Below are positions 8,171 to 15,344 of a stretch of DNA of 64,000 nt, piece by piece. The translations under genes and the position numbers were made by a program. The stretch lies in assembly GCA_934277945.1 (NCBI GenBank), contig CAKQWA010000013.1, positions 1-64,000 on the forward strand, given 5' to 3'. Under the pieces are notes generated by a model. It saw nothing but the letters and a program-made list of their open reading frames with translations. It ran no database searches and was not told where the DNA came from. Positions within the stretch are counted from its first letter, which is position 1. The number at the start of each line of letters is the position of its first letter. The DNA comes from an uncultured Alphaproteobacteria bacterium. GTDB taxonomy: Bacteria > Pseudomonadota > Alphaproteobacteria > CAAGCB01 > CAG-977.

Positions 8171-9541
8171 ATGTTTGACGCCCTGTCCGAAAAACTGAGC
8201 GACGTATTCAAAAAGCTTTCACGCAGCGGCGTGTTGACGCAATCCGCCGTCGACGAAGCCATGCGCGAAATCCGAATCGCTCTGTTGGAAGCGGACGTCG
8301 CGCTGCCCGTCGTCAAGGACTTCATCGCGCAAGTGTCCGAAAAAGCCGTCGGTCAGCAGGTGATTAAATCCGTCAAACCCGCGCAAATGGTCGTGAAGAT
8401 CGTTCACGACGAACTCGTGCGCGTGCTGGGCGAGGAAAACGCCTCTTTGGATTTGGCGGCGGTTCCGCCCGTCGTGGTCATGGCGGTCGGTCTGCAAGGT
8501 TCGGGCAAAACGACGACGACCGCGAAATTGGCGAAGCGTCTGACAAACGAGAAAAAACGCGTTCTGGCGGCTTCTTTGGACGTTTACCGTCCCGCCGCGC
8601 GCGAACAGTTGGCGCAGTTGGGGCAGCAGGGCGGATTCGACGTTCTGCCGATCGTCATGGCAGAAAAGCCCGCCGACATTACGAACCGCGCGCTGAAAGA
8701 AGCGAAAAAGGGCGGTTACGACGTTTTGCTGCTGGATACGGCGGGGCGCCTGCACATCGACTTGGATATGATGGGCGAAGTGGCGGAAATCCGCCGCATC
8801 GCGAACCCCAAGGAAGTGCTGCTGGTCGTGGACGCGTTAAGCGGTCAGGACGCCGTCAACGTCGCCAAGGAATTTAACGAAAAAATCGGGCTGACGGGTA
8901 TCATTCTGACCCGTATCGACGGCGATTCCCGCGGCGGCGCGGCTTTGTCCATGCGCGCGGTGACCGGCTGTCCCGTCAAGTTCTTGGGCGCGGGCGAAAA
9001 AATCGACGCGCTGGAACCGTTTCATCCCGATCGTTTGGCGGGACGCATTTTGGACATGGGCGACGTTGTGTCGCTGGTCGAAAACGCCGCCGAAAAAATG
9101 GATAAGGACGAAGCGGAACGCGTTGCAAAGCGTATGATGGACGGGCGTTTCGACTTGAACGATTTGCTTTCCCAGTTTCGTCAAATGGAACGCATGGGCG
9201 ATTTGAAAGGCATGATCGGTATGTTGCCGGGGATGGCGAAATTCAAATCGCAAATCGACGCGGCGCAAATCGACGGCAAAATGTTCAAGCGGCAGGAGGC
9301 GATCATCCTGTCCATGACGCCGAAAGAACGCCGCAATCCCGATTTGATTAAAGCGTCGCGCAAACGCCGCATCGCCAACGGGTGCGGGTTGAGCGTGCAG
9401 GATGTCAACAAGTTGCTCAAACAGTACGAGCAAATTGCCGACATGATGAAAAAGTTTAAAAAGAAAGGCTTGTTCGGCGGTCTGCCCGCAGGTCTGGGTA
9501 TGCCGGGCGGGGCAAATCCGTTCGGCAGGATGCCTTTTTAA
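8171..9541 (+). CDS. ffh: Signal recognition particle protein Ffh (SRP54)
   Basis: 456 aa, full length. It binds signal peptides of nascent membrane proteins and 4.5S RNA and delivers them to FtsY. The N domain is at 1-95. The G domain has the P-loop GLQGSGKT (107-114), then DTAGR and the TRIDGDSRGG motif. The methionine-rich M domain covers about 330-456 and includes the RNA-binding stretch around SRKRRIANGCG. The tail is Gly, Met and Phe rich. It is first gene of an operon with rpsP, rimM, trmD and rplS, a common alphaproteobacterial order. AAGGAAAAAAG precedes the ATG. Confidence 0.98.
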   Translation: MFDALSEKLSDVFKKLSRSGVLTQSAVDEAMREIRIALLEADVALPVVKDFIAQVSEKAVGQQVIKSVKPAQMVVKIVHDELVRVLGEENASLDLAAVPPVVVMAVGLQGSGKTTTTAKLAKRLTNEKKRVLAASLDVYRPAAREQLAQLGQQGGFDVLPIVMAEKPADITNRALKEAKKGGYDVLLLDTAGRLHIDLDMMGEVAEIRRIANPKEVLLVVDALSGQDAVNVAKEFNEKIGLTGIILTRIDGDSRGGAALSMRAVTGCPVKFLGAGEKIDALEPFHPDRLAGRILDMGDVVSLVENAAEKMDKDEAERVAKRMMDGRFDLNDLLSQFRQMERMGDLKGMIGMLPGMAKFKSQIDAAQIDGKMFKRQEAIILSMTPKERRNPDLIKASRKRRIANGCGLSVQDVNKLLKQYEQIADMMKKFKKKGLFGGLPAGLGMPGGANPFGRMPF

Positions 9542-9580
9542 TGCAGACGTTGTTTAAATTTAATGTGAGGTAAACAAACT

Positions 9581-9961
9581 ATGTCAGTTCGTATCAGATT
9601 AGCCAGAGGCGGTTCCAAAAGCGCTCCGTTCCACAAGATTGTCGTCGCTGATCAGCGCGCGCCCCGTGACGGTCGTTTCATTGAACGCGTCGGCTCCTAC
9701 AACCCCTTGCTGCCGCAAGACAACGCCGACCGCGTCGTTCTGAAAGCCGACCGCGTGAAACATTGGCTGAGCGTCGGCGCTCTGCCGACCGAACGCGTTG
9801 CGCGTCTGCTGGCGTCGCAGGGGTTGATGGAAATGCCGGCTCAGCCCGTGCGTCCGAACAAATCCGCTCCGAAAGCGAAAGCGCAGGAACGCGCGAAAGA
9901 AAAAGCGGAAGCCGCTGCCGCCAAAGCAGCCGCTGCCGCCGAAGCGTCCGCGGAAGCGTAA
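9581..9961 (+). CDS. rpsP: 30S ribosomal protein S16
   Basis: 126 aa. The first 80 residues are the conserved S16 fold (MSVRIRLARGG start, then VVADQRAPRDGRFIERVGSYNP). Residues about 88-126 form a low-complexity Ala/Lys/Glu tail (KAEAAAAKAAAAAEAS). Such tails are common in alphaproteobacterial S16 but are longer than the 80-90 aa core. It assembles into the 30S body. AGGTAAACAAACT precedes the ATG. Confidence 0.97.
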   Translation: MSVRIRLARGGSKSAPFHKIVVADQRAPRDGRFIERVGSYNPLLPQDNADRVVLKADRVKHWLSVGALPTERVARLLASQGLMEMPAQPVRPNKSAPKAKAQERAKEKAEAAAAKAAAAAEASAEA

Positions 9962-9981
9962 TTTTTAGGGGATAATCCGAA

Positions 9982-10542
9982 ATGACGTCGGCTTTGAACG
10001 AAAACGCGAATACGCAAGTGTGTGTCGGGGAAATTACCTGCGCGCACGGCGTGCACGGTTGCGTCAAAGTCAAAAGTTATACGCGGCAAGCACGGGATTT
10101 TGCGAACTTTGAAGCGTTGTACGACGCTTCGGGGTGCAAAAAATTCCGTTTGTCGATTGTCGGCGAAATAAAAGACAAAGACCGTTTCGTCGTCAAAATC
10201 GACGGTGTGTCCGACAGAGATCAGGCGGAAGCGCTGCGCGGAACAAAATTGTTCGTGCCGCGCGCAAATCTGCCCGAAACGGCGGAAGATGAATTCTATC
10301 ACGCCGATTTGATCGGGTTGGACGTCAGAACGCAATCGGGCAAGACGGTCGGCAAAATCAAGGCGATCTTCAATTTCGGTGCGGGCGACGTGTTGGAAAT
10401 TGAAAAAACGGACGGTTCCGAAACGGAATATCTGGCTTTTTCAAAGCAAAACGTTCCCGAAATCGATTTGAAAAACCGCTATGCCGTCGCTTGTTTTCCC
10501 AAATCCGTCACGGTCAAGCGCCACGCGGGAGAAGACGAATGA
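9982..10542 (+). CDS. rimM: 16S rRNA processing protein RimM
   Basis: 186 aa. RimM helps 30S maturation by binding S19 and the 3' domain of 16S rRNA. The RimM N-domain begins with VGEITCAHGVHGCVKVKSYT (about 14-33), which has the expected G-x-hGxx-G-V-K pattern. A PRC-barrel C-terminal domain follows, with GAGDVLEIE. The stop overlaps trmD by ATGA. It is third in the ffh-rpsP-rimM-trmD-rplS operon. Confidence 0.93.
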   Translation: MTSALNENANTQVCVGEITCAHGVHGCVKVKSYTRQARDFANFEALYDASGCKKFRLSIVGEIKDKDRFVVKIDGVSDRDQAEALRGTKLFVPRANLPETAEDEFYHADLIGLDVRTQSGKTVGKIKAIFNFGAGDVLEIEKTDGSETEYLAFSKQNVPEIDLKNRYAVACFPKSVTVKRHAGEDE

Positions 10543-11243
10543 GCAAGACGTTTTTTCACGCCGACGTGCTGACCCTGTTTCCGCAGATGTTTCCGGGCTC
10601 TCTCGGAATGTCGCTGGCGGGCAGGGCGCTGGACGAGGGGGTTTGGTCGCTGAACGTCTACGACATTCGCGACTACGCGTTCGACAAATACCGCACGGTT
10701 GACGACACGCCTTTCGGCGGCGGCGCGGGAATGGTTATGCGTCCCGATGTCTTGGGCGCCGCGATTGACGCCGTGCACACGCAGGGGGGAAGACTTGTTT
10801 ATTTCTCTCCGCGCGGCAAGGTGTTTAATCAGCGTATGGCGCAGGAATTTGCCGACGAAGGCAAGGCGACGTTCATTTGCGGACGGTTCGAGGGGATAGA
10901 CGAGCGCATTTTACAGGCCTACGACGTGGAAGAGGTCAGCATCGGCGACTTTGTCCTGTCGGGCGGCGAAATGGCGGCTTTGACGGTTTTGGATGCCGTC
11001 ATCCGCTTGTTGCCGGGGGTGCTGGGATGCAAAGAATCCTTGGACGAAGAAAGTTTTTCGCAAGGATTGCTGGAATATCCGCAATACACCAGACCGCAAG
11101 AATGGAAAGGATTATCCGTTCCCGAAGTTTTGGTTTCCGGTCATCACGGGCGTGTCGCTCAATGGCGGAAACTGCAAATGGAAGAGTTAACAAAAACCAG
11201 ACGTCCGGACTTGTGGGATGTCTACTTGAAACAAAAGGATTAA
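10539..11243 (+). CDS. trmD: tRNA (guanine-37-N1)-methyltransferase TrmD
   Basis: 234 aa from the ATG at 10539 that overlaps the rimM stop. A longer frame starting at 10491 lies inside rimM and is rejected. It methylates G37 of tRNAs to prevent +1 frameshifting. SPOUT-fold landmarks are the early DVLTLFPQMF, the substrate loop DDTPFGGGAGMVMRPDV, and the SAM-binding trefoil knot around SIGDFVLSGGEMAAL. Length and order match the family. Confidence 0.97.
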   Translation: MSKTFFHADVLTLFPQMFPGSLGMSLAGRALDEGVWSLNVYDIRDYAFDKYRTVDDTPFGGGAGMVMRPDVLGAAIDAVHTQGGRLVYFSPRGKVFNQRMAQEFADEGKATFICGRFEGIDERILQAYDVEEVSIGDFVLSGGEMAALTVLDAVIRLLPGVLGCKESLDEESFSQGLLEYPQYTRPQEWKGLSVPEVLVSGHHGRVAQWRKLQMEELTKTRRPDLWDVYLKQKD

Positions 11244-11247
11244 GACT

Positions 11248-11613
11248 ATGAATTTGATTAAAACGCTTGAAAAAGAGCAGATGGAAAAATTGAGCGCCAA
11301 AGGCGCGCTGCCCGATTTTAAAGCCGGCGACACCGTTCGCGTCCACGCGAAAGTCGTTGAAGGCGACCGCGAACGTATTCAGGTTTACGAAGGCGTTTGC
11401 ATCGCGCGCGACAACGACGGTTTGAACTCCACGTTTACGGTGCGCAAAATGTCCTTCGGCGAAGGCGTGGAACGCGTTTTCCCCGTCTATTCCCCGAACG
11501 TTGCGAAAGTTGAAGTGACCCGCCGCGGTAAAGTCGCCCGTTCCAAACTGTACTATCTGCGCGAACGCAGCGGCAAATCCGCTCGTATTGCGGAAATCAC
11601 GGAAAACAAATAA
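11248..11613 (+). CDS. rplS: 50S ribosomal protein L19
   Basis: 121 aa, the usual length. The conserved start is MNLIKTLEKEQMEKL, followed by FKAGDTVRVHAKVVEG and EGVCIARDN. L19 sits at the 30S-50S interface. It is four bases after trmD and last in the operon. Confidence 0.98.
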   Translation: MNLIKTLEKEQMEKLSAKGALPDFKAGDTVRVHAKVVEGDRERIQVYEGVCIARDNDGLNSTFTVRKMSFGEGVERVFPVYSPNVAKVEVTRRGKVARSKLYYLRERSGKSARIAEITENK

Positions 11614-11641
11614 TCGTTTGTTTTTCGCGGCGTCAGGAAAC

Positions 11642-11669
11642 GTTCCTTTGTCATTGACGGCAAAGGAAC
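11642..11669 (+). other. Hairpin between rplS and asd
   Basis: GTTCCTTTG (11642-11650) pairs perfectly with CAAAGGAAC (11661-11669). No T-run follows, so it may stabilise the rplS mRNA 3' end or end it inefficiently, rather than being a classic intrinsic terminator. Confidence 0.45.
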
Positions 11670-11720
11670 CGCTCTTGATGTATGCAAAATTTCTAACGGT
11701 TTGAATCAAGGAGAACCCGA

Positions 11721-12743
11721 ATGGTAAAAGTCGCTGTCGTCGGCGCGACGGGCAACGTCGGTCGCGAAATGCTGTCGATTCTGGCGGAACGCGAATTTCC
11801 GGCGGATGAAGTCGTCGCTTTGGCGTCCGCCCGCTCCGAAGGAAAGGAAGTTTCTTTCGGCGAGGACGAAATTTTAAAAGTCAAAAATCTGGATACGTTC
11901 GATTTCCACGGCATTGACATTGCGCTGATGTCCGCGGGAGCCTCCGTTTCCGCGAAATACGCGCCGAAAATCGCGGCGGCGGGATGCGTCGTCATTGACA
12001 ATTCGTCGCAATGGCGCACCGATCCGGACGTGCCGCTGGTCGTTCCCGAAGTCAATCCGCAGGCGATTGCCGATTACAAAAAGAAGAACATCATCGCCAA
12101 CCCGAACTGCTCGACCATTCAAATGGTTGTCGCGTTGAAGCCTCTGCACGACGCTTTCCAAATCAAGCGCGTCGTCGTTTCGACCTATCAGTCGGTTTCC
12201 GGCGCGGGCAAGGCGGCGATGGACGAACTGTTCGACCAGACGCGCGGCATTTACATGAATCAGCCGATTTCCGAAACGCAGAACAAATTCACGAAACAGA
12301 TTGCGTTTAACGTCATTCCTCACATTGACGTGTTTATGGAAGACGGCGCGACAAAAGAAGAATGGAAGATGATGGCGGAAACCAAAAAGATTTTGGATCC
12401 GAAAATCAAGTTGCACGCCAACTGCGCGCGCGTTCCCGTGTTCGTCAGCCATGCCGAATACGTCAACATCGAAACGGTCAAAGACATCTCCGATGTCGCC
12501 GCGACCGAAGTTTTGCGCAAGGCGCAGGGCGTGAAAGTCATTGATATGCGCGCGCCCGAAGGCTATCCGACGCAAGCGGAAGTCGCCGGTGAAGACGACG
12601 TTTATGTGTCGCGCATCCGTCAGGATTTGTCCGTCGAAAACGGCATCAGCTTCTGGTGCGTCGCCGACAACCTGCGCAAAGGCGCGGCTTTGAACGCCGT
12701 TCAAATCGCGGAAGTTTTGCTGAAAGATTATTTGAAAAAATAA
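11721..12743 (+). CDS. asd: Aspartate-semialdehyde dehydrogenase
   Basis: 340 aa. It reduces aspartyl-4-phosphate to the semialdehyde with NADPH, the branch point to lysine/diaminopimelate, threonine and methionine. The NADP site VVGATGNVGREML is at residues 5-17. The catalytic cysteine is in NPNCSTIQMV (about residue 130), and SVSGAGKAAMDEL follows. AAGGAG lies just upstream of the ATG. It is a single gene ending in a strong terminator. Confidence 0.96.
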   Translation: MVKVAVVGATGNVGREMLSILAEREFPADEVVALASARSEGKEVSFGEDEILKVKNLDTFDFHGIDIALMSAGASVSAKYAPKIAAAGCVVIDNSSQWRTDPDVPLVVPEVNPQAIADYKKKNIIANPNCSTIQMVVALKPLHDAFQIKRVVVSTYQSVSGAGKAAMDELFDQTRGIYMNQPISETQNKFTKQIAFNVIPHIDVFMEDGATKEEWKMMAETKKILDPKIKLHANCARVPVFVSHAEYVNIETVKDISDVAATEVLRKAQGVKVIDMRAPEGYPTQAEVAGEDDVYVSRIRQDLSVENGISFWCVADNLRKGAALNAVQIAEVLLKDYLKK

Positions 12744-12758
12744 TCGGACGGTATGACG

Positions 12759-12792
12759 AAAAACGGGTTTCCATGCGAAGCCCGTTTTTTTT
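12759..12792 (+). terminator. Intrinsic terminator of asd
   Basis: AAACGGG (12761-12767) pairs with CCCGTTT (12781-12787), followed by a T-run. Confidence 0.85.
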
Positions 12793-12806
12793 ACGGGGAA
12801 TTTTCA

Positions 12807-13553
12807 ATGCTGAAATCAAGGGACGACTGCAAACGCTTGCTTGAACGGTTTGTCAAAGAGCGGCTGAACGGCGATTTGAACGCCCTGAAAACGTTTTGCA
12901 CAAACGATTTGGCGGGCGACAGGCAATTCGGCGCGCGTCCGGACGGCGACGACAAGGAAATTTCCCGCGCGGTTTATTTTCTGGTCTGGGGCGGCGTTCT
13001 GCCGTGCTACGAACGCCCCGATCAAATCGGAATCGGGCGGGGAATGTATCGCGGCGACACGCTGAACACGTTTAATTCGCTGTTCGGAAAGGATTTACGG
13101 CGCGCAAAAGAGCGTATCTCCGAGCCGCGTCTTATAAAGAAAATCGAGGCGTTCAAAAGAGAGTATCGCACCGTCGGCAACTATATGCTTTTGCCGAACA
13201 GCCGCGCCGGAAAAACGCTGAACACTTATCGGGGCGGATATTTCGGCTGGCGGGACTATTTCGACAGATTTTTAAGCGCGTTAAAGCAATCGCTGGCTTG
13301 CGGCGAATCCGGATATCCGCGCTTTGACGAAATTATGCGCGCAAATGATTGGTATTTTCAGGACGTCGATTTTAAACGCTTTTGCGAAATCAATTTTTTG
13401 GACGGCTATCTGAACGGCGCGGGCGACGTCGTCATGTATTCGGGCAATCAGGCGGATTACGCGGCTTTTGCGGAGGCGTACATCGCGAAATCACGCAAAA
13501 TTATAGCCGATCGTGCGGAAAAAATCGTTTCCGCGCTCGATCGGCAGGCATAA
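12807..13553 (+). CDS. DUF6994-like hypothetical protein
   Basis: 248 aa from the ATG at 12807, which follows ACGGGGA. An upstream in-frame ATG at 12753 falls before the asd terminator and is unlikely. The protein is soluble and has no signal peptide. The segments KTLNTYRGG (about 138-146), a DRF...L helix, and a later DFKRFCEINFLDGYL resemble DUF6994, which typically has NT-RG, DRFDLTLE and a DFF..F.GYV-like block. The activity of that family is unknown to me and the match is by eye. Confidence 0.5.
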   Translation: MLKSRDDCKRLLERFVKERLNGDLNALKTFCTNDLAGDRQFGARPDGDDKEISRAVYFLVWGGVLPCYERPDQIGIGRGMYRGDTLNTFNSLFGKDLRRAKERISEPRLIKKIEAFKREYRTVGNYMLLPNSRAGKTLNTYRGGYFGWRDYFDRFLSALKQSLACGESGYPRFDEIMRANDWYFQDVDFKRFCEINFLDGYLNGAGDVVMYSGNQADYAAFAEAYIAKSRKIIADRAEKIVSALDRQA

Positions 13554-13562
13554 AAGAGTTTT

Positions 13563-13588
13563 CAGTCGCATGAGAGCTCCGGTTTGCC
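13563..13588. repeat. Short dispersed repeat, copy 2
   Basis: A 26-bp sequence shares CAGTCGCATG and CTCCGGTT with 1934-1960. It lies in the 76-bp gap between the DUF6994-like gene and the end of mutY. Confidence 0.3.
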
Positions 13589-13629
13589 AATTTTTATCAT
13601 ACATCATTTTTCGCCGCCGGAAAAGCCTG

Positions 13630-14634
13630 TTATGCGACAAACTTTTTCGCCACTTTTTTCATCAGCGTCGAAAACGGATGCTCGTCAAAGCGGGAAACGG
13701 GCAGGAAAAAGCCGTCGAAGCCGTCGGGGACGGTGTTTGACGACACGAAAACGGGCGTCAGATACAACTCAAAGTGCGTGAAAACGTGCTTGACCGTTTC
13801 GTCGCCGATGCGCGCGTCGTCAAACGGCTGTACGCCGTCCGTATTCCACGGAAATTCCGTCAATCCGGACAGCAGTCCCTTTTCCGTGCGTCTGCGCACC
13901 AGATACGCGCCGTCGTCGTTGCGGATGAGAAACACCAAGCCTTTGCGGACGGCTTTTGCCGGCTTGACAATGTTCGGAATGAGCGCGACCGTGTTTTCCT
14001 TAAAAGCGGCGCACGCGTCTTTCCAAGGGCAGAGCGGACAGGCGGGCGCGCTCGGCGTGCAGACCGTCGCCCCTAAATCCATAATGGCGGACGAGTAGTC
14101 GGCGGCTTCATCCAAACTGGTAAGATTTTGCGCCAACTCGTTGATTTTAAACAAAATAGATGTAACAGGCTCTTGCCAGCCCTTTAATCTGGTCAGCACG
14201 CGCACGACGTTGCCGTCCACGACCGCTTCGGGCAAATTGAAGCCGAAAGACATAATCGCGGCGGACGTGTACGCGCCGATGCCGCTTAATTTCATCAGGG
14301 CTTTTCTGTCTTTCGGGAATGCGCCGCCGTATTGTTCGACGAGTTCCTTGGCGCATTTGTGCAGTTGGCGCGCGCGGGTGTAGTATCCCAATCCCTGCCA
14401 ATGCATCAAAACGTCCTGCAAATCGGCGGCGGCAAGCGTGAAAACGTCCGGAAAACGCTTCATAAAGCGTTCGTAATACGGAATGACCGTCTTAACCGTC
14501 GTTTGTTGAAGCATGATTTCCGAAATCCACACGGCGTAAGCGTCGTCGTGCGCGCGCCCTTTGACCCGCCACGGCAGGTCGCGCCCGTTTTTTGCGTACC
14601 ATTCAAGCAATTTTTCTGTTAAATTCTTTGTCAT
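13630..14634 (-). CDS. mutY: Adenine DNA glycosylase MutY
   Basis: 334 aa. It removes adenine mispaired with 8-oxoguanine. The HhH-GPD core includes LSGIGAYTSAAIMSFGF and the catalytic Asp in AVVDGNVVRVL. The [4Fe-4S] ligands C-x6-C-x2-C-x5-C are seen in CTPSAPACPLCPWKDAC. A C-terminal NUDIX-like domain (about 220-334) for 8-oxoG recognition is present. It is transcribed away from the next gene, with 27 bp between the starts. Confidence 0.96.
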   Translation of the reverse strand: MTKNLTEKLLEWYAKNGRDLPWRVKGRAHDDAYAVWISEIMLQQTTVKTVIPYYERFMKRFPDVFTLAAADLQDVLMHWQGLGYYTRARQLHKCAKELVEQYGGAFPKDRKALMKLSGIGAYTSAAIMSFGFNLPEAVVDGNVVRVLTRLKGWQEPVTSILFKINELAQNLTSLDEAADYSSAIMDLGATVCTPSAPACPLCPWKDACAAFKENTVALIPNIVKPAKAVRKGLVFLIRNDDGAYLVRRRTEKGLLSGLTEFPWNTDGVQPFDDARIGDETVKHVFTHFELYLTPVFVSSNTVPDGFDGFFLPVSRFDEHPFSTLMKKVAKKFVA

Positions 14635-14661
14635 GCTTTTCCATTTTGCAAAGGGGATATG

Positions 14662-15258
14662 ATGAAAGGTATCGTTTTAGACGCGGATGTCAAGTCCGGC
14701 ACGGGAATTATTTGCGCCGAAAACGGCGAACGGTTCGATTTCAAATATGAAAATTGCGCGCACAAGGCGGCTGTTCTGCCGTCCTGCGAAGTCGAATTCA
14801 TCGCCAAAAGCGGCGAAGCGGTCGAAATTTACGTCCTGCGATCGCCGGCGCGCGCGAAAATCGACAGGTTGACGTGGTTTTTGTTTTCGACAAGGGGCAG
14901 GGCGTCGCGCGATCAGTTTTTCTGGTTTTTGGCGACGATTTCCGTTGCCGTCGCCGTTTTGCCCGTTTTCGCCCTTTTTGTCGCCGCTTACGCCGCCGTG
15001 TGCGTGCTTGCCAAACGGTTTCACGATACGGGGCGTTCAATGGCTTGGCTGTTCGTTTTCGCGCTTTTTTCGGGCGCCGCCGCCGCGCAGGACAAACTGC
15101 CCGCTTTTCCCGCTTTCGTCGAAGTCCGCTACGTTTTGTACGGCTTGTGCGCTTTGTCCGGACTGTTCTGCCTGTACCTGACTTTTGCGCAGGGGAACGT
15201 CGGCAAAAACGCTTACGGCGACGAACCGTGCAAAAGTTTCACAAAACGCTTGAAATAA
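14662..15258 (+). CDS. Cold-shock-like domain fused to DUF805 membrane domain
   Basis: 198 aa from the second of two ATGs; AAGGGG is spaced better for 14662 than for 14659. Residues 1-57 have the cold-shock beta-barrel pattern (KGIVLDADVKSGTGIICAE, then an FDFKYENC strand), though the RNP aromatic residues are weak. Residues about 68-198 are DUF805: GRASRDQFFWF, hydrophobic segments, RFHDTGRSMAW, and GKNAYGDEP near the end. CSD fusions to small membrane domains (for example DUF1294) are known. The function is not established. Confidence 0.7.
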   Translation: MKGIVLDADVKSGTGIICAENGERFDFKYENCAHKAAVLPSCEVEFIAKSGEAVEIYVLRSPARAKIDRLTWFLFSTRGRASRDQFFWFLATISVAVAVLPVFALFVAAYAAVCVLAKRFHDTGRSMAWLFVFALFSGAAAAQDKLPAFPAFVEVRYVLYGLCALSGLFCLYLTFAQGNVGKNAYGDEPCKSFTKRLK

Positions 15259-15270
15259 TGCATTTTTTTC

Positions 15271-15299
15271 TTGAATTGGACAAAAAATGTGCGTAATAT
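15271..15299 (+). promoter_or_regulatory. Promoter of pepN
   Basis: TTGAAT (15271-15276), a 17-bp spacer and TAATAT (15294-15299), 46 bp before the pepN start. Confidence 0.5.
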
Positions 15300-15344
15300 G
15301 TCAACATTATTTAAAGTGTCAACCTGTCTGAAAAGGAAGATTTT

